DNA of 64,000 nt from Akkermansia muciniphila. GTDB lineage: Bacteria > Verrucomicrobiota > Verrucomicrobiia > Verrucomicrobiales > Akkermansiaceae. This document shows positions 1-9,045 of this stretch, piece by piece. The translations under genes were made by a program, and so were the position numbers. Where the stretch lies: contig NZ_CP156688.1 of assembly GCF_040616545.1 (NCBI RefSeq), positions 2,604,001 through 2,668,000 on the forward strand. Reading direction: 5' to 3'. Position 1 is the stretch's first letter. Each line of letters starts with the position of its first letter. The notes below the pieces were generated by a model. It saw only the letters and a program-made list of their open reading frames with translations. It was not told the origin of the DNA and made no database searches.

Positions 1-225
1 GTGCAGCCGGAAATCATTCCGGTGCGGGGCGGCACGGACGGCGCCCGGCTTTCCTTCATGGGGCTGCCGTGTCCCAACCTGTGCGCCGGAGGCCATAACT
101 TCCACGGAAGGCATGAATACGTTCCGGTCCAGTCCCTGGAGAAAATTTCCGCCATCCTTCAGGAAATCGTTTCCGGATACGCCAGGTACGGGCTGGAGCC
201 CCCGGCGCGGGAAAAACAGGAATAA
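1..225 (+). CDS. pepT: Peptidase T, C-terminal fragment
   Basis: This is the last 74 codons of a gene whose 5' part lies before the window, so the GTG at position 1 is taken as an internal valine. The fragment carries the C-terminal M20-family signature of peptidase [11 protein letters not shown] followed by [19 protein letters not shown], which contributes metal- and substrate-binding residues around the His of GGHNFHG. The enzyme removes N-terminal residues from tripeptides in the cytoplasm. About 200 bases separate its stop from purB. The family call rests on this strongly conserved tail only. Confidence 0.88.
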   Translation: MQPEIIPVRGGTDGARLSFMGLPCPNLCAGGHNFHGRHEYVPVQSLEKISAILQEIVSGYARYGLEPPAREKQE

Positions 226-426
226 CGGGGAGCTTTTCCCGCAGAAGCCCGGTTCCCCGGCCTTTGGGAAAGAACCCCGTAAAGAGGCGGTTTTTCCGCC
301 CGTTGCCGGGAATGAACCGTAAAACCCGGAAGCCTCCTGAAAGGGGAAAGTGCTTGCTTTTTTCCCTTTCGTCACGATCATGGCGGTCCACCGTTTTTTA
401 TAACCCCCGCATACACACATTTTGAT

Positions 427-1851
427 ATGAGCGTGATTCCCAATGTCCTGGCTGAAAGGTACGCATCCTCCGCCATGAAATCCATCTGGTCCGCAGAGGG
501 CCGCATCATTCTGGAACGCGAATTCTGGATTGCCGTGATGAAGGCCCAGAAGGATTTGGGGCTGGATATTCCGGACGGCGTGATTGAGGCCTATGAACGG
601 GTGAAGGACCAGGTGAACCTGCCCGCCATTGACGCCCGCGAACGCGTCACGCGCCACGACGTGAAGGCGCGCATTGAAGAATTCTGCGAGCTGGCCGGGT
701 GCGAACACATCCACAAGGGCATGACCTCCCGCGACCTGACGGAAAACGTGGAACAGCTTCAGATCTGGAAGTCCATGCAGATCATCCGTGACAAGGCCGT
801 GGCCGTGCTGAACCGCATGAGCGCCCTGTCCGAACAGTGGAAGCACGTAACCATTGCCGGGCGCACGCATAACGTGGCCGCGCAGACCACCACCATGGGC
901 AAGCGCGTGGCCATGTTCGGGGAAGACATCGTGCACGGCCTGGGAACCTGGATTTCCCTGATGGACCGTTACAGCGTCCGCGGGCTGAAAGGCGCCGTGG
1001 GCACCCAGCTTGACCAGCTCTCCCTCTTCGGGAAGGATGCCGCCCGCGTCCTGGAACTGGAGGACCGCGTGTGCGCCCACCTGGGCATCCCCTCCAAGTG
1101 GATGAACGTGGGGCAGGTATATCCCCGCTCCCTGGACTTCTCCGTGGTTTCCGGCCTGGTGGAGCTGACCTCCGGCTGCTCCTCCTTTGCCAAGACCCTG
1201 CGCCTGATGGCCGGCCATGAACTGGCTACGGAAGGCTTTGCCAAGGGGCAGACCGGGTCCAGCGCCATGCCGCACAAGATGAACGCCCGCTCCTGCGAAC
1301 GCGTCAACGGCTTCCACGTCATCCTGAAAGGCTACCTGATGATGGTCTCCGGCCTGGCTGGGGAGCAGTGGAACGAGGGAGACGTATCCTGCTCCGTGGT
1401 GCGCCGCGTGGTGATGCCTGATTCCTTCTATGCCGCGGACGGCCTGTTTGAAACCTTCCTGACCGTCCTGAACCAGATGGGCGTGTATGAAGCCGTGGTG
1501 GCCGCGGAACTGCGCCGCTACCTGCCTTTCCTGATGACCACCACCATCCTGATGGAGGCCGTCAAGCGCGGCATTGGCCGTGAAACCGCCCATGAGGTCA
1601 TCAAGGAGCACGCCGTAGCCGTCTCCAACGACCTGCGGGCCGGAAAGATCATGGAAAACAACCTGCTGGACCGCCTGGCGGCAGACGGCCGCCTGGGCAT
1701 CGGCAGGGAGGCTCTCCAGGACATCTTTGACTCCAACTCCTCTGCCACGGGCATGGCCGACGCCCAGGTGGAGGCATTCCAGGCCATGGTGCGGGAGCTG
1801 ACGGGCAGGTTCCCGGACGGCGCCTGCTACATGCCGGGAGACATCCTGTAA
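427..1851 (+). CDS. purB: Adenylosuccinate lyase
   Basis: A 474-residue member of the fumarase/aspartase superfamily. It would cleave adenylosuccinate to AMP and fumarate, and SAICAR to AICAR, in purine synthesis. The superfamily signature loop is present as GSSAMPHKMNARSCERV, and the upstream TSRDLTENV and GRTHNVAAQTT segments match the other two conserved active-site regions. Length is normal for the family. The chosen ATG gives MSVIPNVLAERYAS, a typical N-terminus. The gene stands alone and is followed by a good intrinsic terminator. Confidence 0.95.
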   Translation: MSVIPNVLAERYASSAMKSIWSAEGRIILEREFWIAVMKAQKDLGLDIPDGVIEAYERVKDQVNLPAIDARERVTRHDVKARIEEFCELAGCEHIHKGMTSRDLTENVEQLQIWKSMQIIRDKAVAVLNRMSALSEQWKHVTIAGRTHNVAAQTTTMGKRVAMFGEDIVHGLGTWISLMDRYSVRGLKGAVGTQLDQLSLFGKDAARVLELEDRVCAHLGIPSKWMNVGQVYPRSLDFSVVSGLVELTSGCSSFAKTLRLMAGHELATEGFAKGQTGSSAMPHKMNARSCERVNGFHVILKGYLMMVSGLAGEQWNEGDVSCSVVRRVVMPDSFYAADGLFETFLTVLNQMGVYEAVVAAELRRYLPFLMTTTILMEAVKRGIGRETAHEVIKEHAVAVSNDLRAGKIMENNLLDRLAADGRLGIGREALQDIFDSNSSATGMADAQVEAFQAMVRELTGRFPDGACYMPGDIL

Positions 1852-1896
1852 GCGAACGCCGGAAGAAGGCGTGCGCTGCGGCACCCATTGTATTTT

Positions 1897-1929
1897 CAGA
1901 CGCCGTCCATCCGGGCGGCGTCTGTTTTC
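1897..1929 (+). terminator. Rho-independent terminator after purB
   Basis: A perfect 8-base stem (CAGACGCC / GGCGTCTG) with a short inner GTCC/GGGC pairing is followed by TTTT. It lies 45 bases after the purB stop. Confidence 0.85.
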
Positions 1930-2076
1930 ATGCCGGATGCGTACATTCTTTTTCAATTTCTTTGCGTCAGGAGAGCTTGACGAATCAGAAGGTTGCCAGT
2001 AAGCTTGAATCCAGTAAACGGGCGCGTACGTTGCATGCGCCTTTGCAAGCAACCCTCCTGTTAACCAATTTTCAAT

Positions 2077-2532
2077 ATGGAAAACCAGCAGCTCAGCCTT
2101 TTGGACCGTGTGTACACCGTTCTCAGAAAGAGAGGGGAAGAAACGGAATGGATCACTTCCGCAGACAACCTCAATCTCAGAACGGGCATCGCGTTCGTCC
2201 CCTGTGATACGTTCACGCCCGTGAGCCTCCTGTACACGATGATTGATCATCCGGAGACGCTGGTCATTGACGTGCTTTTCGCCGCCAAGGTGCCTGAACA
2301 CCGCCGTGTGGAAGTCAGCATCATCCTCAGTGAACTGAATGCGGACCAGACGGCAGGCGCCTTCCAGCTGGACCCCGACAGCGGATACGTCTACTACCGC
2401 CAGTCCTTCGTTCTGGAAGGCATGGACCTTACGGAAGCCCAGTTTGCCCAGTTGATGAAGAACATTGAAACCGTGGCTGTGGAAACGGCGGAAGCCTACT
2501 CCCACATCATGGAGACGGAATACCCCAAATAA
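2077..2532 (+). CDS. YbjN-like domain protein
   Basis: A 151-residue soluble protein without signal peptide or membrane segments. The order of short beta strands and two helices (FVPCDTFTPVSLLYTM, then VEVSIILSELN, then a C-terminal helix LTEAQFAQLMKNIETVAVE) resembles the YbjN / type III secretion chaperone-like fold. Proteins of that group often assist or modulate other proteins, but no specific partner can be read here. The next gene, an HlyD-type adaptor, starts 27 bases downstream on the same strand, so the two may be cotranscribed. Function is unknown. Confidence 0.6.
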   Translation: MENQQLSLLDRVYTVLRKRGEETEWITSADNLNLRTGIAFVPCDTFTPVSLLYTMIDHPETLVIDVLFAAKVPEHRRVEVSIILSELNADQTAGAFQLDPDSGYVYYRQSFVLEGMDLTEAQFAQLMKNIETVAVETAEAYSHIMETEYPK

Positions 2533-2559
2533 CGGGCCGCGTTCCCCCCGGAGCTGTTC

Positions 2560-3669
2560 ATGAGCGAGGCCCCTCACAAAAAGGGAACATCATGGTCCAT
2601 AGGCATCGGCCTGGGGATCGTCGCCCTCTTGATCGGCACGGCCATTATCACGGACCCGTCTTTCTCCTCCTCCGGAGAAAGGGACAAGGCCTCCTCCGCC
2701 GGAACGGCGGAACCCCTGCATTTGCAGGAAAATGTCCTGACCATTTCCGCGCCCGGCGTGGTGAAGGCCTCCCACCTGACCATGCTTTCTCCCGGTGTTT
2801 CCGGAAAAGTGGACAAGGTGCACCCCCTCTTTAACGCGGGGGAAATCATCCTGAAGGGAACCCCCCTGCTGGAGCTGGAAAAATTTGAATACCGCGCCCG
2901 GCTGGCGAATGCCCAAGCGGAACTGGAACAGGCTCGCCTGGACGTCTCCACGGAACAGGCGGAAGCCCTGAAAGCCATTAAAAAGACGTACAGCTCCGTC
3001 TCCAAAAGCGGCAAGGAATCCGAGCTGGTGCTCCGGGTGCCGCAGCGCCGGGCCGTGAACGCGCGGCTGAACGCTGCGGAGGCGTACGTGGCTGAGGCGG
3101 AGCAGGCCCTCCGGGATACGGTGCTGGAAGCCCCCTATACCTGCCAGGTAGTGGAATGTTCCGTAGGCGCCGGGGCCCGCGTAGTTGCCGGGCAACCCGT
3201 GGGAAAGGTGATCCCCCTTCAGGAGCGGATGATACGCGTCCCCGTGCCGCTGGAAGAATTTTCCGCGCTGCCCAGGGATGAGCAGGGTAAAATCAATACG
3301 GCCCTGACCGCCTCCTGCGTGCTGAACAACGGCAAACGCCTGCAATGGCTGGGCCACGTGACGGCGGTAGACTCCGCGCTGGATTCCGAACGCAACTCCG
3401 CCGTGCTGATCGCCTCCCTGGAGCCTAACGGCTCCCACGTTTCCGAATGGCAGGTGGCCCCCGTCAACATGGCCCTTCAGGTGAATATCAACGTTCACGT
3501 TCCCGCCTCCGTATGGATTCCCTCCCAGGCCGTCCGGGATGGGAGCTCCATCCGGGTGAAAACCCCGGAAGGCGTGCAGGAGCGCAAGGTGCACGTGGTG
3601 GCGCTGAAGGACGGCAAATCCCTGGTCACCATCCCGGAATTTCAGGAAGGGGACGCCCTGGTGCTTTAA
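2560..3669 (+). CDS. HlyD-family periplasmic adaptor (membrane fusion) protein
   Basis: A 369-residue protein with one N-terminal membrane segment (about residues 14-31, rich in Ile, Gly and Leu). A lipoyl/biotinyl-like half motif follows (VVKASHLTMLSPGVSGKV), then an alpha-helical hairpin (about 100-180), a second lipoyl half (DTVLEAPYTCQVVE) and a beta-barrel region. This is the layout of HlyD/RND adaptors, which bridge an inner-membrane pump and an outer-membrane channel. No ABC, RND or MFS pump and no TolC-like gene lies beside it, so the transported substrate cannot be inferred. The only same-strand neighbour is the YbjN-like gene. Confidence 0.8.
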   Translation: MSEAPHKKGTSWSIGIGLGIVALLIGTAIITDPSFSSSGERDKASSAGTAEPLHLQENVLTISAPGVVKASHLTMLSPGVSGKVDKVHPLFNAGEIILKGTPLLELEKFEYRARLANAQAELEQARLDVSTEQAEALKAIKKTYSSVSKSGKESELVLRVPQRRAVNARLNAAEAYVAEAEQALRDTVLEAPYTCQVVECSVGAGARVVAGQPVGKVIPLQERMIRVPVPLEEFSALPRDEQGKINTALTASCVLNNGKRLQWLGHVTAVDSALDSERNSAVLIASLEPNGSHVSEWQVAPVNMALQVNINVHVPASVWIPSQAVRDGSSIRVKTPEGVQERKVHVVALKDGKSLVTIPEFQEGDALVL

Positions 3670-3751
3670 AGCTCGCGGGAGGATTTCTTCACTCCCTTCA
3701 CCCGGAAAAGCCGTTCTTTCAACACGTTTTCCGTCACCGGAGCCAGCCCGT

Positions 3752-3784
3752 AAAAAACCATGCCGGCCGGAGGGGAAGGCATGG
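3752..3784 (-). terminator. Rho-independent terminator of the GH36-like gene
   Basis: On the minus strand CCATGCC and GGCATGG form a 7-base stem followed by TTTTTT. It lies just downstream of the stop at 3813. Confidence 0.8.
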
Positions 3785-3812
3785 TATTCCATTCATGGGG
3801 GCTTCCCATGTG

Positions 3813-5858
3813 TCAGCGTCCGTCCGTTCTCATGTCAAACACCAGCACCTCAAAGGGCTGGAGCTCCACGCTCACGGGCTTGCCCTGTTCCAGTTTCAGC
3901 GTCTTGACGCGCTGGTCCGGGTAGGAGGCTTTCATGGAGAAAACAGCGGGCTGCCCTGGAACGGGCTCAAAGACGGTCCCGGCATCCAGCTCAATCGACC
4001 GTGGCCTGTCGTCCGGATTGCGGAGGGCCAGCGTGCAGCCCCGCGGGCTCCAGGCCGCGTAACCGTAAGGTTCCAGTTGGTCCGGATTGCCGCCCACCCA
4101 GTGCGCGTCCGCCAGAACGTCCTGGAAGCGCCGCGCCCAGCGTGCCCCCGCCGCTACGTCATCCCATGCCTTTTTGTCCATCATGGCAGGGGTAAGGTAA
4201 AGCTCCTGAAGATTGGCTCCGGAACCAAAATAAATGCGGGCGTCGTTTTTAAGGTCCCTGTTATCCTGTTTCCCGTCCTGCCCCTTGCTGACGCGCTCCG
4301 CCTGGAACTTGGTGCCCAGCACCATGCCATGGTGCATGATGGAGTTCAGCGGGTAAAGGGGACCCGGCTTGACAATGACGTTGTAGCAGGCGCCGTCACG
4401 GAACGTGATCCACTGTTCACGGTCATTTCCCTTGCCGGTCCAGCCCACGTCCGCCGTGCCGCTGCGCCAGGTGGAATCCACATGGTTGAGCCAGAAGGGG
4501 GAGGGCCAGGTACCCACCGTCGTATTAATGAACAGGCGGGGATTTTCCCGGCGAAGCTCGCTGGCGATGGAAAGAAGGGCCATGAAATGGGGGCTGATGC
4601 CGTCCCCGGCCTTGTCCCATTTGAAATATGTCACCTTGTCTTTCTTCATCAGGTCGGAACAGCGTTTTTTGAACCACTCGTAATACTTGGGGAAGGAGAG
4701 GTCGAACCCCGCGGCGTCCGCGGGCAGAATGCCTTTTTCCTTGGCGTGCTGCACCCGCTTTTCCGGGCCAAAATACCCGCCCAGCGGGGAAATCCAGATG
4801 CCGAACCCGGAGGGAATCCGCCCCACCGCCTTGACCACAGGTCCAAATCCGTGCGGAAATTTTTTGGTGGATGGCTGCCAGAGGTCTTCATTCACGTCGT
4901 CCCACCCGTCATCCAGGACAAAGCCGTCCAGCTTCACCTGGCGGGAACCCAGCTCCTTCCTGTATTCTCCGGCGGTCTTGACGAGCGTTTCCTCCGTAGG
5001 GTCCAGGCCGTCGTCATACCAGCCGTTATAATGCAGGAACTGGTGGTAGGGCGCGGCCCGCTCCCGTTCCAGATAATAAAGAAAGCCGCGGCGCAGCTGG
5101 TTTTCCGGCCATACGCCCAGCACCGTGGTGAAAGTCTGGGCGCTTCCCGGCCCCATGGGCAGGTTGCAGTCAAACCCTACGGTCCCCGTTCCGCCGCTAA
5201 CATGCGCCCTGGCTACGGGAAGTTCTATGCCGGCAAACGTGCCCTCCTTCCCGCTGACCAGGGGGCTGCCGGGTACGGAGCCCTTCACGGCCAGGGCGGG
5301 GTCCTTCAAATCAATCAGCTGGATTTTCTTCAAATCCACCTCTCTGGACGCTTCAATCCTGTAGGTTTCCTTGACGTAGGAGGAACCTTCCCTCAATTCC
5401 GCCTTCCAATAAACCGTGAGCCCGCTCTGCTTGTCCCTGAAGACGGCGGAAATCACCGCCCCCTCCAGCCGTTCCCCCAGCCGGGGACTCGCGGCGCGGC
5501 CTTTCAGCGCGCTGATGGTGGGCGTTCCCTCCATCACAAACCGGGAGGAGGGGAGGTTGTAGCCTTCCTTCTCCGTGGAAAGACGGAACAACTCCGGAGC
5601 CTGTCCGCCGGAAGCGTCGTTCTTCTCTCCCTTGCCATCCCGTTCCCGGTTCACGATCCCCAGGGGAACCAGCCTGCTGCCGGAAACCTTCCATGAGGCA
5701 GTCAGCACCTTGTTGCTCAAGGTGTAAACATCTCCCTCCCGATGGGCGGCGGGAGCTCCGGGGGCCGTTCCCGGATAGATGACGGACGCGGCGGCGTCTT
5801 GAAGGCAAACGCAGGAACAGGCCGCCAGGGCAATCACGGGAAGGGATGATACATGCAT
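3813..5858 (-). CDS. Secreted GH36-like glycosidase (putative alpha-galactosidase)
   Basis: 681 residues from the ATG at 5858. The longer open frame to 5888 was not used because the signal peptide begins MHVSSLPVIALAAC. That peptide ends in a possible lipobox (LAAC), so the enzyme may be a lipoprotein. Clan GH-D catalytic features are visible: FVLDDGWDD (residues about 313-321), the nucleophile motif FKWD with Asp415, and WRSGTAD with Asp470 as the likely acid/base. An N-terminal beta domain and a C-terminal beta sandwich flank the barrel. Known relatives act on alpha-linked galactose or N-acetylgalactosamine; which sugar applies here cannot be told. It lies downstream of polA, separated by a terminator. 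Confidence 0.78.
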   Translation of the reverse strand: MHVSSLPVIALAACSCVCLQDAAASVIYPGTAPGAPAAHREGDVYTLSNKVLTASWKVSGSRLVPLGIVNRERDGKGEKNDASGGQAPELFRLSTEKEGYNLPSSRFVMEGTPTISALKGRAASPRLGERLEGAVISAVFRDKQSGLTVYWKAELREGSSYVKETYRIEASREVDLKKIQLIDLKDPALAVKGSVPGSPLVSGKEGTFAGIELPVARAHVSGGTGTVGFDCNLPMGPGSAQTFTTVLGVWPENQLRRGFLYYLERERAAPYHQFLHYNGWYDDGLDPTEETLVKTAGEYRKELGSRQVKLDGFVLDDGWDDVNEDLWQPSTKKFPHGFGPVVKAVGRIPSGFGIWISPLGGYFGPEKRVQHAKEKGILPADAAGFDLSFPKYYEWFKKRCSDLMKKDKVTYFKWDKAGDGISPHFMALLSIASELRRENPRLFINTTVGTWPSPFWLNHVDSTWRSGTADVGWTGKGNDREQWITFRDGACYNVIVKPGPLYPLNSIMHHGMVLGTKFQAERVSKGQDGKQDNRDLKNDARIYFGSGANLQELYLTPAMMDKKAWDDVAAGARWARRFQDVLADAHWVGGNPDQLEPYGYAAWSPRGCTLALRNPDDRPRSIELDAGTVFEPVPGQPAVFSMKASYPDQRVKTLKLEQGKPVSVELQPFEVLVFDMRTDGR

Positions 5859-5897
5859 GATGTGAAAACTTCCACCATCTGAAAGCATCCGTCAATT

Positions 5898-5943
5898 TAA
5901 AAATACGGGAGGAACGGAGAAGACCCGGCGGCATCTCCGTTCC
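5898..5943 (-). terminator. Rho-independent terminator of polA
   Basis: On the minus strand GGAACGGAGA and TCTCCGTTCC form a 10-base stem, followed after a few bases by TATTTTT. It lies 20 bases beyond the polA stop. Confidence 0.85.
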
Positions 5944-5963
5944 CCCTGGACCGGGCAAATGGG

Positions 5964-8798
5964 TCAGTGGGCTTCCAGCCAGTTGCTCCCCGTTCTGGCC
6001 TCCACCAGGATGGGGACGCCGTTGGGGAGGGGCAGGGCGCCGATCATGGCCTCCTCAATCTTGGGGATGAGGTCCGTTTCATCCTTGTGCAGGTCCACCA
6101 GCAATTCATCGTGAATCTGGAGGATCAGCCGGGACCTGGTTCCCTCCAGCAATTTGTTCACATGGATCATGGCTATCTTGATCATGTCCGCCGCGGTGCC
6201 CTGGATGGGGGTGTTGATGGCGGTGCGCTCCGCGGCTGACTTGATGGTCTTGTTGGCGGAATTGATTTCCGGAATCATCCTCCTGCGGCCCAGCAGCGTT
6301 TCCGCGTAACCGGTCTTTTCCGCCTTGTGCACCAGGTTCTCCATGAAAGACTTGACCACCGGGAACTGGGTGAAGTAATTTTCAATCAGGGTGGCGGCCT
6401 CACTGCGGGAGCATCCCAGCCGCTGGGAAAGGCCGAAGGCGGAAATGCCGTAAATGATGCCGAAGTTCACCGTCTTGGCCGCGCGGCGCATGGTCACCTC
6501 CACCTCGTCGCGGGAAATGCCGTACACCCTGGCCGCGGTTTCCGTGTGAATGTCCCTGCCGGCCTGGAACGCCTCGCACATGGCGGGGTCTCCGGAAAGC
6601 GCCGCCATGATGCGCAGCTCAATCTGGGAATAGTCCGCGGAAAGCATGGTGTACTCATCAGAGGCGGGGACGAAGGCCGTGCGGATCAGGCGCCCCTGTT
6701 CCGTCCTTACCGGAATATTCTGCAAGTTGGGGTCCTGGGAAGCCAGCCGCCCGGTGGTGGTCAGCATCTGGTGGAACTGGGTGTGGATGCGGCCGTCCCG
6801 CGGGCAGATGTACTTGGGCAGCGTGTCCAGGTACGTGCTTTTCAGCTTCATGTTCTCCCGGTAGGCCAGGATATCCGCCACAATGGGGTGGCCGGGAGCC
6901 AGGGCGGAGAGGGTGTCTTCATCCGTCACGAACTGGCCCGTCCGCGTCTTCTTGGGCTTCTTCACCAGCTCCAGCTCCCCGAACAGGAAATCTCCGAGCT
7001 GCTTGGGGGAATTCAGGTTGAGGGGGTGGCCCGCGGCTTCTTCAATCCTCTCCCGCAGGCCGTCAATGATGGCGCCCACCTTCACGGAAGCCTTTTCCAG
7101 GGACTCCGGAAGCACGCGTATTCCGGTAAACTCCATATCCGCCAGCACGGGCAGCAGGGGCAGTTCCACCGTGCGGAAGAGCTCCTGCATGCCGCTCTCC
7201 TTCACCTGCTTTTTCAGGATGCCGGAAAGCTGGAGGGTAATATCCGCGTCCTCCGCGGAATACTTGCCCATGACTTCCACGGAAATGCCGCTGGTATCCA
7301 GTTCCCGCTTCCTGGCTCCCGGCGCGGCGATGTCCTTCAGCTTGATGGTGGAATATTGCAGGAAGCTCTCCGCCAGAAGGTCCAGGTCATGCTTCATGCC
7401 GGGGGCGATCAGGGCATGGGCCAGCATCGTGTCAAAAAAGGGCCCCTTCACCCGGATGCCGTTGGCGCGCAGGATTTCCAAGTCAAACTTCAGGTGGTGG
7501 CCGATCTTTTCCGCAGTGCCTTCCAGAAGCGGCCTCACCGCTTCCAGAGCCTCCGGACCGGAAACGGGCAGGTACCATGCCTTGCGCGGTTCCGCGCAGA
7601 AGGCGATTCCCCGCAGCTCGTCCGTCAGGGGATTCTGGCCCGTGGCCTCCGCCTTGAAACACCAGGAATCATGCTTCTCCAGTTCCACCGCCATGGCGGC
7701 GCGGGCTTCCGCCGTATCCGCAATAAGGTATTCATGCTTGAAATCATCCGCCGTTTTCAGATGGCGTTCCTCAAACAAATCCATTTGGCCCGCTTCATGC
7801 TGCTGCCTGGGCTGGGCGGGAGCGGCAGGCGCTTCCGCCGCGGGCTCCGGCGTCCCGGCCGGAGCAAACAGATCATCCGCGGGGAGGGGGGCTTTTCTGG
7901 CCTCCGGGGCTTTTTTACCGAACAGCTTGGACTGCATGGCACGGAATTCCAGCTCCTGGAGAAGGGCCAGCAGGTCCTCCGGGCTCGGTTCCTTCTTCAC
8001 CAGGTCAGGCAGGCTTACCGTCAGGGGCACTTCCCGGTCAATGGTGGCCAGTTGCTTGGAAAGGGTGGCCAGCGCGCCGTTCTCCTCCACCATCTGCCTG
8101 CGTTTCCCCTTCAGCTTGTCCGTGTTGGACAGCAGGTTTTCCACGGAACCGAACTCCCCGATCAGCAGCTTGGCCGTCTTTTCACCCACGCCGGGAATCC
8201 CCGGAATATTGTCGGAGCTGTCCCCCATCAGGGCCAGGATGTCAATCACCTGGTCCGCGCGTTCAATACCCCAGTTCTCTTTAAGCTTTTCCAGGTCAAT
8301 CACCTCATGGTCATTGCCCCGCTTGCCGGGACGCCACAGGAAGCAGGTGGGGGAAATGAGCTGCCCCAGGTCCTTGTCCTGGGAGACCATGTAGGTCTGG
8401 AACTCCTTTGTCTCGTCCGCCAGGCGCGCCAGCGTGCCTATCGTATCGTCCGCCTCATATCCCTCATAACGCAGGATGGGAATATTCATGGCCTCCAGAA
8501 GCCGGAAAATCAGCGGCATCTGCGCGCTCAGATCCTCCGGCATGGATTCCCGGTTGGCCTTGTAGGCCGGGTAAAGCTGGTGGCGCTCCGTGGGAGCGGA
8601 AGTATCAAAGCAGGCCGCGATGTGCGTGGGCCGCTCATGCTCCAGAATGCCCAGCAGCGTATTGGCAAAGCCGTACACGGCGGACGTGTTGACTCCCTTG
8701 GAATTGCGGATGGGGTTGGAGAAAAAGGCAAAATGGGCTCTATAAGCCAGAGCCATTCCATCCAGAATAAAAAGGCGTTTGGAAGGGGAATCAGTCAT
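5964..8798 (-). CDS. polA: DNA polymerase I
   Basis: 944 residues in three parts. Residues 1-290 are the 5'-3' exonuclease (EGYEADDTIG, SQDKDLGQL, GDSSDNIPGIPGVGEKTA). Residues about 350-545 are the 3'-5' exonuclease fold. Residues about 550-944 are the polymerase, with DYSQIELRI, RRAAKTVNFGIIYG and QIHDELLVD. It fills gaps and removes RNA primers in repair and lagging-strand synthesis. Two oddities: the first exonuclease motif reads FKAEA where the Escherichia coli enzyme has FDTET, so the metal-binding Asp is Lys382; and the Pro/Ala-rich linker (about 297-336) is followed by QMDLF (338-342), a beta-clamp-binding-like pentapeptide. The gene is divergent from hpt. Confidence 0.97.
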   Translation of the reverse strand: MTDSPSKRLFILDGMALAYRAHFAFFSNPIRNSKGVNTSAVYGFANTLLGILEHERPTHIAACFDTSAPTERHQLYPAYKANRESMPEDLSAQMPLIFRLLEAMNIPILRYEGYEADDTIGTLARLADETKEFQTYMVSQDKDLGQLISPTCFLWRPGKRGNDHEVIDLEKLKENWGIERADQVIDILALMGDSSDNIPGIPGVGEKTAKLLIGEFGSVENLLSNTDKLKGKRRQMVEENGALATLSKQLATIDREVPLTVSLPDLVKKEPSPEDLLALLQELEFRAMQSKLFGKKAPEARKAPLPADDLFAPAGTPEPAAEAPAAPAQPRQQHEAGQMDLFEERHLKTADDFKHEYLIADTAEARAAMAVELEKHDSWCFKAEATGQNPLTDELRGIAFCAEPRKAWYLPVSGPEALEAVRPLLEGTAEKIGHHLKFDLEILRANGIRVKGPFFDTMLAHALIAPGMKHDLDLLAESFLQYSTIKLKDIAAPGARKRELDTSGISVEVMGKYSAEDADITLQLSGILKKQVKESGMQELFRTVELPLLPVLADMEFTGIRVLPESLEKASVKVGAIIDGLRERIEEAAGHPLNLNSPKQLGDFLFGELELVKKPKKTRTGQFVTDEDTLSALAPGHPIVADILAYRENMKLKSTYLDTLPKYICPRDGRIHTQFHQMLTTTGRLASQDPNLQNIPVRTEQGRLIRTAFVPASDEYTMLSADYSQIELRIMAALSGDPAMCEAFQAGRDIHTETAARVYGISRDEVEVTMRRAAKTVNFGIIYGISAFGLSQRLGCSRSEAATLIENYFTQFPVVKSFMENLVHKAEKTGYAETLLGRRRMIPEINSANKTIKSAAERTAINTPIQGTAADMIKIAMIHVNKLLEGTRSRLILQIHDELLVDLHKDETDLIPKIEEAMIGALPLPNGVPILVEARTGSNWLEAH

Positions 8799-9045
8799 TT
8801 CTGCCCCACTTTACCATGCGGTGCAGGGGGACGCTACCGTTAAATGCGCCCCCGTCCGCCACTTTCCGCAAACCCTGGACAACGCATAAAATTCATGGGC
8901 AAACTCCTGTAAGCGGAAAGCGGAAGAAACGGCCGCCGCCGCGTTCAGGCGGGAAGGGACCCATGCCGGAAGCGTTTCCGCCCGCCAATCATTCTTCTTC
9001 CAAGGTTGATTTCCATGTCCGGGGCGTTATCATTCCTCCGCTTCC

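Noticed and set aside
3447-5696. 749-codon frame opposite the GH36-like gene
   Set aside because: Antisense shadow of a gene with a full set of GH-D motifs; no protein-like features.
6327-8843. 837-codon frame on the strand opposite polA, and a similar 864-codon frame opposite the MscS gene (59222-61819)
   Set aside because: GC-rich codon use keeps antisense frames open. Their translations are rich in His, Gly, Gln and Arg, with no motif, signal or ribosome site, whereas the sense frames carry complete catalytic motifs.
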